From assembly GCF_007559435.1 (NCBI RefSeq), contig NZ_VMBP01000001.1:186001-250000 (forward strand): 64,000 nt of DNA, read 5' to 3'. A model generated the notes under the pieces. It did no database searches. It was not told where the DNA came from and worked only from the letters and a program-made list of their open reading frames with translations. Of this stretch, positions 36,539 through 43,338 are shown piece by piece (the stretch's first letter is position 1; the number at the start of each line of letters is the position of its first letter). The translations under genes and the position numbers were made by a program. The DNA comes from Ancylobacter moscoviensis (GTDB lineage: Bacteria > Pseudomonadota > Alphaproteobacteria > Rhizobiales > Xanthobacteraceae).

Positions 36539-37948
36539 ATGGACGCCGTCGACCTCGCCCGCGCGCAGTTCGCCTTCACCGTCGGCTTTCACATATTGTG
36601 GCCGACCTTCTCCATCGGCATCGCCTGGTTCTGCACCCTGCTCAGCGTCCTGTGGTGGCGCACCGGCAAGCCGGTCTACCACGACCTGCTGCGCTTCTGG
36701 ACGCGCATCTTCGCCCTCGGCTTCGGCATGGGCGTCATCACCGGCATCGTGCTGAGCTACGAGATCGGCACCAACTGGGCCGGCTATTCACGCGCCGTCG
36801 CCAACGTGCTCGGTCCGATGTTCATGTACGAGGCGCTCACCGCCTTCTTCCTGGAGGCGGGCTTCATCGGCATCATGCTGTTCGGCGAGGGGCGGGTCAG
36901 CAGGGGCGCGCATGCCTTCGCCTGCCTGATGGTGTCCTGCGGCGCGCTGTTCAGCGCCACCTGGATCATCGCCGCCAACAGCTGGATGCAGACGCCGGCG
37001 GGCGCCGTGGCGGATGCGAACGGCATCTATCACGTGGTCGACTGGTGGCAGGCGGTCTTCACCTCCTCCTTCCCCTATCGCCTTGCCCACATGGTGTGCG
37101 CCAGCTTCCTGACCGGCAGCTTCATCGTGGCGGGCGTGTCGGCCTTCCACCTGTGGCGCCGCCAGCACGTGGCGGCCTCCCGCACGGCCTTCTCGATGGG
37201 GCTGTGGCTGGCGCTCGTCCTGGCGCCGACGCAGATCTTCCTCGGCGACCTGCACGGCCGCAACACGCTGAAGGAGCAGCCGACCAAGCTCGCCGCCATG
37301 GAGGGCCTGTGGGACACCACGAAGGGCCCGGCGATGACGGTGATCGCCTGGCCCGACATGCAGGCGCAGAAGAATCTCTACGCCGTCGACATTCCCCACC
37401 TCGCCAGCCTCTACCTCACCCATAGCTGGGACGGCGAGGTCGAGGGCCTGAAGGCGGTTCCGCCCTCCGACCAGCCGAACGTGCCCGTGGTGTTCTTCGC
37501 CTTCCGCATCATGGTCGGCGTCGGCCTCGCGCTGCTCGGCCTGGCGCTCACCGGGCTGGTGCTGCGGCTGCGCGGCCGGCTCTACGAGACGCGCTGGTTC
37601 CAGTTCCTCGCCATGGCGGCAACGCCGCTCGGCTTCGTCGCAGTGCTGGCGGGCTGGACGGTGACGGAGGCGGGGCGCCAGCCCTGGGTGATCTACGGCC
37701 ACCTGCGCACGGCGGACGCGGTCTCGCCGGTCAGCGCCGGCGCGGTGACGACCAGCCTTCTCATCTTCTTCGCCATCTACAACGTGCTGCTGCTGACCTT
37801 CCTGTGGTTCGCCGCCCGCGTGGCGCTGAAGGGTCCCGCCGACACCTCCCTGCCCATCCGCGAGCGTCGCGGGATGGACCGTGCCAACGCCCAATCGCTC
37901 GGCGGCCCCTCGCCGGCCATCGGCAACCCCGAACAGGCAGGAGCCTGA
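36539..37948 (+). CDS. cydA: Cytochrome bd-type ubiquinol oxidase subunit I (cyanide-insensitive type)
   Basis: A 469-residue oxidase subunit with nine hydrophobic segments. Haem ligands and proton-path residues seen are His18 (VGFHILWPTFS), Glu98 and Glu106 (MYEALTAFFLEAGF), and His184 (RLAHMV). The quinol loop is short, and the PWVIYGHLRTADAVSP segment is typical of the CIO subgroup. It accepts electrons from quinol and reduces O2. It lies 2 nt after the YdeP-family gene and 2 nt before cydB. Confidence 0.95.
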   Translation: MDAVDLARAQFAFTVGFHILWPTFSIGIAWFCTLLSVLWWRTGKPVYHDLLRFWTRIFALGFGMGVITGIVLSYEIGTNWAGYSRAVANVLGPMFMYEALTAFFLEAGFIGIMLFGEGRVSRGAHAFACLMVSCGALFSATWIIAANSWMQTPAGAVADANGIYHVVDWWQAVFTSSFPYRLAHMVCASFLTGSFIVAGVSAFHLWRRQHVAASRTAFSMGLWLALVLAPTQIFLGDLHGRNTLKEQPTKLAAMEGLWDTTKGPAMTVIAWPDMQAQKNLYAVDIPHLASLYLTHSWDGEVEGLKAVPPSDQPNVPVVFFAFRIMVGVGLALLGLALTGLVLRLRGRLYETRWFQFLAMAATPLGFVAVLAGWTVTEAGRQPWVIYGHLRTADAVSPVSAGAVTTSLLIFFAIYNVLLLTFLWFAARVALKGPADTSLPIRERRGMDRANAQSLGGPSPAIGNPEQAGA

Positions 37949-37950
37949 CC

Positions 37951-39039
37951 ATGATCGAGCTCATGCAAGGCCCCCATGTCCCGCTCGTCTTCGCGGCGCT
38001 CGCGGCCTTTTGCGTCACCGTCTACGTGCTCGCCGACGGCCTCGACCTCGGCGTCGGCATCGTCTTCCTCGTCGCCCCGCGCGAGGCGGACCGTGACCTG
38101 ATGATGGCGTCCATCGAGCCGGTCTGGGACGCGAACGAGACCTGGCTGGTGATGGGCGGCACGCTGCTCATCGCCGCCTTCCCGGCGGGCTACTACGTGC
38201 TGCTGCCAGCCTTCTACCTGCCGATCATGTTCATGCTGTTCGCGCTGATCTTCCGGGGCATCGCCTTCGAGTTCCGGCTGCAGGCCACGCGCTTCCGCTT
38301 CCTGTGGGACATCGCCTTCTCGGCCGGCTCCATCGTGGCGACGCTGTGCCAGGGGCTGATCCTCGGTGGGCTGATCAACGGCGTGCCGATGGAGAACGGC
38401 ATGTTCGCCGGCGGGCCGTTCAGCTTCTTCAGCCTGCTCGGCCTGTTGTGCGGCGTCGGCCTCGTCGGCGGCTACGCGCTGATCGGAGCGGGATGGCTGA
38501 TCTGGAAGACCGACGGACCGACGCAGATATTCGCCCGTGAGATCGCCCGCGCCGCGCTCATCCTCACGGCGGTCATGATGGCGCTGGTCAGCGCGTGGAG
38601 CGCGCTCTCCGTGCCGGAGGTCGCCGCGCGCTGGTTCGCCCTGCCGAACCTCTTCCTGCTGGCGCCGGTGCCGCTGGTCACGCTGGGCCTGTTCGTCGCC
38701 ATCGCGCGCGGCATCTGGGAGGGCGCGGAACCGCGCACCTTCATCCTCGCCCTGCTGGTCTTCGCGCTCGGCCTCGTGGGACTGGTGGTCAGCCTCTGGC
38801 CCTATGTCGTGCCGCGCCAGGTGACGGTGTGGGACGGCGCCGCCGATCCGCAGACGCTAGCCTTCATCGCCGTCGGGCTGGCGGTCATCCTGCCCATCGT
38901 CCTTGCCTATCAGGCCCATGCCTACTGGGTGTTCCGCGGCAAGACCGTCTTTCTCGAAGGAGCCTATGGCGACGGAGAGCCGACGGCGCACGGGGCGCGG
39001 ATCATACCTGCGTATGATCCTTCCATGCGCAAGGCATAA
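37951..39039 (+). CDS. cydB: Cytochrome bd-type ubiquinol oxidase subunit II
   Basis: A 362-residue membrane protein with about eight helices. Family landmarks are VYVLADGLDLGVGI, EPVWDANETWLVMGG and the conserved FRGIAFEFR. The last gene of the oxdC-ydeP-cydAB operon, 2 nt after cydA. A large hairpin lies about 30 nt after its stop. Confidence 0.95.
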   Translation: MIELMQGPHVPLVFAALAAFCVTVYVLADGLDLGVGIVFLVAPREADRDLMMASIEPVWDANETWLVMGGTLLIAAFPAGYYVLLPAFYLPIMFMLFALIFRGIAFEFRLQATRFRFLWDIAFSAGSIVATLCQGLILGGLINGVPMENGMFAGGPFSFFSLLGLLCGVGLVGGYALIGAGWLIWKTDGPTQIFAREIARAALILTAVMMALVSAWSALSVPEVAARWFALPNLFLLAPVPLVTLGLFVAIARGIWEGAEPRTFILALLVFALGLVGLVVSLWPYVVPRQVTVWDGAADPQTLAFIAVGLAVILPIVLAYQAHAYWVFRGKTVFLEGAYGDGEPTAHGARIIPAYDPSMRKA

Positions 39040-39070
39040 GACCCGAAACGCTTGGCTGAATTGAGAAAAT

Positions 39071-39119
39071 CCGTTCCGCCGGTAATTTCCTGAGTACCGG
39101 CGGACAGGGAGCGGAACGG
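39071..39119 (+). terminator. Compound hairpin after cydB
   Basis: A perfect 10-bp inverted repeat (tccgccggta/taccggcgga, 39075-39104) overlaps an outer pair (ccgttccg 39071-39078 with cggaacgg 39112-39119). The two folds compete. No T-run follows, so termination is likely but not certain. Confidence 0.55.
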
Positions 39120-39154
39120 CTTCCTCCCCTACCGATCACCGGCGCAACCGGAGC

Positions 39155-39346
39155 ATGGCGATGAGTCTTACCCTTGCGGTGGTCAATCTGATCGCCGGCC
39201 TCCTGCTCCTGTCGATCGGCGGGGCGCTGATCGCCAGCCTGCCCTCGCCCCGGCGCTGGGCGATCGTCGCCTTCCTGCTTCTCGATGCCGGAATGCTCGG
39301 CGGCGGCCTCGTCATGCTGCCCTTCGCGCTGCGGCTCGGCACCTGA
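39155..39346 (+). CDS. Small membrane protein, unknown function
   Basis: A 63-residue protein with two hydrophobic helices (LAVVNLIAGLLLLSIGGALIA; WAIVAFLLLDAGMLGGGLVML) around a short charged turn (SPRRW). I do not recognise a family. A second ATG at 39161 is also possible. It is longer than CydX-type oxidase subunits and has two helices rather than one, so membership of the bd oxidase is only a guess from position. Confidence 0.5.
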   Translation: MAMSLTLAVVNLIAGLLLLSIGGALIASLPSPRRWAIVAFLLLDAGMLGGGLVMLPFALRLGT

Positions 39347-39475
39347 GATGCCGCGTCCAACAAGTGACGCACAACTCGCCTATCACACCGCAGGCGCGGG
39401 ATGTCCCACGCCTTCGGGCCGGCCCACCAGACTTCCCTGAAACACGACCTTCCCCACACCCGAAAGGACAGGACC

Positions 39476-40312
39476 ATGGGTTACGTCACCACCAAGGACG
39501 GCGTCGACATCTTCTTCAAGGACTGGGGTCCGAAGGACGCACAGCCGATCGTGTTCCATCATGGCTGGCCGCTGTCCTCCGACGACTGGGACGCGCAGAT
39601 GCTGTACTTCCTCGGCAAGGGTTTCCGCGTCGTTGCCAGCGACCGCCGCGGCCATGGCCGTTCGGCGCAGGTCAGCGATGGCCATGACATGGACCATTAC
39701 GCCGCCGACGTCTCGGCTGTGGTCGAGCATCTCGACCTGAAGAACGCCGTGCATATCGGCCACTCCACCGGCGGTGGCCAGGTCGCGCGCTATGTCGCCA
39801 AATTCGGCCTGCCGCAGGGCCGCGTCGCCAAGGCGGTACTGGTCGCCGCCGTGCCGCCGATCATGCTGAAGACCGAAGCCTATCCCGGCGGCCTGCCGCT
39901 TGAGGTGTTCGACGGCTTCCGCGCCGCGCTCGCCGCCAACCGCGCCCAGTTCTACATTGATGTCGCCGCCGGTCCGTTCTACGGCTTCAACCGCGATGGT
40001 GCCAAGGTCTCGCAGGGCGTGATCGACAATTGGTGGCGCCAGGGCATGATCGGCAGCGCCAAGGCGCATTACGAGGGCATCAAGGCCTTCTCCGAGACCG
40101 ACCAGACCGAGGACCTCAAGGCGATGACCGTCCCGACCCTCGTTCTTCAGGGCGATGACGACCAGATCGTCCCCCACAAAAACGCCAGCGCGCTGCAGGC
40201 CGAGCTGCTGCCGGACGCCACGCTCAAGGTCTATCCCGGCTTCCCGCACGGCATGCTCACCACCCATGCCGACGTCATCAACCCGGACATTCTCGCCTTC
40301 ATCAAGGGCTGA
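39476..40312 (+). CDS. Alpha/beta hydrolase (non-haem chloroperoxidase / arylesterase type)
   Basis: A 278-residue cytoplasmic hydrolase. The oxyanion-side HGWPLSSDDWD, the nucleophile elbow GHSTGGGQVARYV (Ser), the acid in QGDDDQIVP and the His in GFPHGMLTTHAD form the catalytic set. This is the group often named cofactor-free haloperoxidase or peroxidase-like esterase. The physiological substrate is unknown. It ends in front of a terminator and is convergent with the LysR gene. Confidence 0.88.
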   Translation: MGYVTTKDGVDIFFKDWGPKDAQPIVFHHGWPLSSDDWDAQMLYFLGKGFRVVASDRRGHGRSAQVSDGHDMDHYAADVSAVVEHLDLKNAVHIGHSTGGGQVARYVAKFGLPQGRVAKAVLVAAVPPIMLKTEAYPGGLPLEVFDGFRAALAANRAQFYIDVAAGPFYGFNRDGAKVSQGVIDNWWRQGMIGSAKAHYEGIKAFSETDQTEDLKAMTVPTLVLQGDDDQIVPHKNASALQAELLPDATLKVYPGFPHGMLTTHADVINPDILAFIKG

Positions 40313-40335
40313 GCCTGCATCCGGGCCACCGCATG

Positions 40336-40363
40336 CCGGCCGCTCCCCAGAGCGGCCGGTTTC
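40336..40363 (+). terminator. Rho-independent terminator between convergent hydrolase and LysR genes
   Basis: ccggccgct and agcggccgg pair perfectly around ccccag, and tttcgttt follows on the plus strand. Confidence 0.85.
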
Positions 40364-40373
40364 GTTTGGGGCC

Positions 40374-41396
40374 TCAGGCCTCGATCGCGCCGGGCAGTTC
40401 GAGCTCGCTGAAATGATGCTTGGCGTGCTCGTAGAACACCGCCGGCGCGAAATGCAGGCTCGCTCCGGCGCGCACCATCAGCCCGAAGCGGTTGGTCGGC
40501 AGGCCCGCATCCTCCAGCGGCCGGAACAGCAGCGTACCGCTGCGGATCTCGTTCTGCACGCCGATGGGCGTCATCACCGACGCGTAGCCGCCGAGCAGGG
40601 CGAGCTCCACCAGCATGCGGATGGAATCGACCTCGATCAGCGGCGGCAGCACCAGCGCCGATTTCTGCAGGAACGGCTCGATCACGTTGCGGATCGAGAT
40701 TTCCGGCTTCGCCACTGCCATCGGATGGGCGATGGCTGCCGCCAGCGTCAGCCGGGGCACGCTCGCCAGCGGATGGTCGGGGCGCATCACCACGCCGATG
40801 CGCACATCCCGCCGCACCGCCACCTCGACCTGCTCATTCGGGCGGGCGACGAAGCCGAAGCCGATATCGGCGCGCTCATCGGCCAGCCGCGCAATCACCT
40901 CCGTCGAGGGGCCGACGGAGACGTCGAGGTGCAGGCGCGGATAGCGCCGGCCGAAATCGGCCAGCAGCCGGGGCAGGAAGGCAAGGCCGACGCTTTCCAC
41001 CGTCGCGACGCGGACCGAGCCGGTCTTCAGGCCGCGCAGCATGTCGAGCTCGGAGACCGCCGCCTCGATCGGCAGGATCAGCCGGCGGGAATGGCGGTAG
41101 AGAATCTCGCCCGCCGGCGCGAGCTTGAGGCGCCGCCCGTCGCGCTGGAACAGCTCGAGGCCGAGCGCGTCCTCCAACTGGGCGACCTGTCGCGTCACCG
41201 CCGACGACGCGATGTTCAGCCGGCGCCCTGCCTCGCGTACCGAAAGGCATTCGGCCACGGCGTTGAAGTAGATCAGCGAGGGCTGATGGAAAACGCGCGC
41301 CAGGAGGGCGGGAGACAGCGCGTGGTCGCGGGGGCGGCTCTGGCCAGCGGTCTTGGTGAGAGACGTGGCATCAGGCTTCGGACCTGTCTTGGTCAT
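40374..41396 (-). CDS. LysR-type transcriptional regulator
   Basis: A 340-residue regulator. The winged helix is at residues ~30-90 (LIYFNAVAECLSVREAGRRL, then SSAVTRQVAQLEDALGLELF). The effector domain covers the rest. The N-terminus is about 25 residues longer than usual. I chose ATG 41396; a longer frame upstream is not supported. It is divergent from the uricase operon and therefore a good candidate for its purine-responsive regulator. Confidence 0.87.
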   Translation of the reverse strand: MTKTGPKPDATSLTKTAGQSRPRDHALSPALLARVFHQPSLIYFNAVAECLSVREAGRRLNIASSAVTRQVAQLEDALGLELFQRDGRRLKLAPAGEILYRHSRRLILPIEAAVSELDMLRGLKTGSVRVATVESVGLAFLPRLLADFGRRYPRLHLDVSVGPSTEVIARLADERADIGFGFVARPNEQVEVAVRRDVRIGVVMRPDHPLASVPRLTLAAAIAHPMAVAKPEISIRNVIEPFLQKSALVLPPLIEVDSIRMLVELALLGGYASVMTPIGVQNEIRSGTLLFRPLEDAGLPTNRFGLMVRAGASLHFAPAVFYEHAKHHFSELELPGAIEA

Positions 41397-41425
41397 TCGG
41401 TGATCCCGGTCGGCAGGGCCTGCTG

Positions 41426-41456
41426 CCGAATTAGCAACGTATCGCTCTGCATTCGG
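41426..41456. promoter_or_regulatory. Possible LysR operator, inverted repeat ccgaat-N19-attcgg
   Basis: The arms lie 30 nt upstream of the LysR start in the 240-nt divergent region. This position would fit autorepression and control of the uricase operon. Judged by eye only. Confidence 0.35.
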
Positions 41457-41636
41457 AAATTTCAAGAACCTCGGCGATCCGTACAATCATACTCGCCGTC
41501 ACGAAACCATTACCGGCCGCAGACCGGAACGAGGCGGGGTCCAAGGATCAGGCATTATCGGTCTTCACTTCGCCGGGAACGTCCCGGGGGATAGTGTGGA
41601 TACGTGCCCGCGGCCGATCAAACCAGCAGGTCTTTC

Positions 41637-42476
41637 ATGCCCCTCATCCGCAGTACTTATGGAAAAGGCCGTGTCCGCATCATGCGCGTGAAGCGTGACA
41701 CGGAGCGTCACGAGGCCCGCGAGCTCAACGTCACCGTTCTGCTGACCGGCGCGTTCGACGCCTCCTACACCTCGGACGACAATTCCTCGGTCATCGCGAC
41801 GGACTCGATCAAGAATATCGTCAACATCGTCGCCCGCGACAATGTCGGCGCCGAGACCGAACCCTTCGCCGCCGCGCTGGCGACCTATTTCCTCGACCGT
41901 TATGCCCATGTCACGCAGGTCGACGTGACCGCGACCGAGACGAAGTGGGTGCGCATCGCGGTCGACGGCGTTCCCCACGAACACAGCTTCGTGCTGGATG
42001 GCAACGGCAATCCCTTCGTGAAGCTCGCCGCCACGCGCGAGGGCGTGAGCATGACGTCCGGCAACAAGGGCTTCACCTTCATGAAGACCACCAACTCCGG
42101 CTGGGAGAACTACTGGTTCGACGAGGCGACCACGCTGAAGCCGACCGCCGACCGCATGTGCGCCACCGCCATGGACGCCTCCTGGCGCTGGGCGAAGGCG
42201 CCGGCCTCCTACCCCGAGGCGAACGCGGCGGTGCTCGCCACCGTGCTCAAGGTCTTCGCCACGACCTACAGCCCGAGCGTGCAGAACACGATGTACCTGA
42301 TGGGCGAGGCGGTGCTCGCCGCCGTGCCGGAGATCGCCGAGATTTCCATGGCCTGTCCGAACAAGCACTATCTGCCGATCGACCTCTCGCCGTTCGGCCG
42401 CTCCTCCGACGGTCAGGTTTTCACCCCGACCGACGAGCCCCACGGCCAGATCGAGTGCACGGTCGGCCGGGGCTGA
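41637..42476 (+). CDS. Urate oxidase (uricase)
   Basis: A 279-residue cofactor-free uricase that converts urate to 5-hydroxyisourate. Landmarks are YGKGRVRIMRVKRD, ASYTSDDNSSVIATDSIKN (catalytic Thr region), FVLDGNGNPFVKLAATREG and ISMACPNKHYLPIDLSPF. The ATG at 41637 fits the family N-terminus; the frame extends 33 nt further up without support. It is the first gene of the purine operon, and its product is passed to the HIU hydrolase encoded at 48.9 kb. Confidence 0.95.
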   Translation: MPLIRSTYGKGRVRIMRVKRDTERHEARELNVTVLLTGAFDASYTSDDNSSVIATDSIKNIVNIVARDNVGAETEPFAAALATYFLDRYAHVTQVDVTATETKWVRIAVDGVPHEHSFVLDGNGNPFVKLAATREGVSMTSGNKGFTFMKTTNSGWENYWFDEATTLKPTADRMCATAMDASWRWAKAPASYPEANAAVLATVLKVFATTYSPSVQNTMYLMGEAVLAAVPEIAEISMACPNKHYLPIDLSPFGRSSDGQVFTPTDEPHGQIECTVGRG

Positions 42477-42513
42477 GCGCGGGGAGCGAGCCGGGGAACA
42501 GCGGGGGGCGGCC

Positions 42514-43338
42514 ATGGATCTCAACACCATCGATGCCGTCGTCCGCCCGCGGCATCGCGCTCAGCTGGGCGCTCTCGGGCCGGGCGATGCCTGGCTCGCC
42601 GGCGGCACATGGCTGTTCTCAGAGCCGCAGCCGCATCTGACCCGGCTGTTCGACCTCTCGCTGACCGGCTGGGAGCCGTTGCGCGCCGACGAGACCGGCC
42701 TTTCCATCGCCGCCACCTGCACCGTCGCGACGCTCGACGCCTTCGAGGCGCCGCCCAGCTGGCGCGCCGCGCCGCTGATCGGCCAGTGCTGCCGGTCCTT
42801 CCTCGCCTCCTTCAAGATCTGGAACATGGCCACGGTAGGCGGCAATCTGTGCATGTCGCTGCCCGCCGGGCCGATGATCTCCCTCTGCGTCGCGCTCGAG
42901 GGGATCTGCACCATCTGGACGCCGGACGGCGGCGAACGCCGCCTGCCGGTGGTCGATTTCGTCCAGGGGCCGCTGCAGCCGGCGCTGCGGCCGGGCGAAC
43001 TCTTGCGCAGCATCGAGCTGCCGCGCGAGGCGCTGGGCCGGCGCACCGCCTTCCGCCGCGCCTCGCTCACCCGGCTGGGGCGCTCCGGCGTCCTGCTGAT
43101 CGGCACGCTGCCGGCGGCCGGCGGCCTCGTGCTGACCGTCACCGCCTCGACCCGCCGGCCGGTGCGGCTTGCCTTCGCCGACATGCCCGGCGCCACCGAG
43201 CTGTCGGCCCGCCTCGCCGAGGCGATTCCCGACGCGCTCTATTATGACGACGTCCACGGCCGTCCCGACTGGCGCCGCCACCTGACCTTCGATTTCGCCG
43301 AGGAGATCCGGCAGGAACTGGCGGAGGCGCGCGCGTGA
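42514..43338 (+). CDS. Xanthine dehydrogenase FAD-binding subunit
   Basis: A 274-residue FAD subunit of the molybdenum hydroxylase family. FAD-binding motifs are WLAGGTWLFSE and ATVGGNLCMSLPAGPM, the latter matching TVGGN in CoxM/XdhB-like proteins. The C-terminal CO_deh_flav_C domain follows. Its stop overlaps the start of the next gene (ATGA), so the two subunits are translated together. Confidence 0.9.
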   Translation: MDLNTIDAVVRPRHRAQLGALGPGDAWLAGGTWLFSEPQPHLTRLFDLSLTGWEPLRADETGLSIAATCTVATLDAFEAPPSWRAAPLIGQCCRSFLASFKIWNMATVGGNLCMSLPAGPMISLCVALEGICTIWTPDGGERRLPVVDFVQGPLQPALRPGELLRSIELPREALGRRTAFRRASLTRLGRSGVLLIGTLPAAGGLVLTVTASTRRPVRLAFADMPGATELSARLAEAIPDALYYDDVHGRPDWRRHLTFDFAEEIRQELAEARA

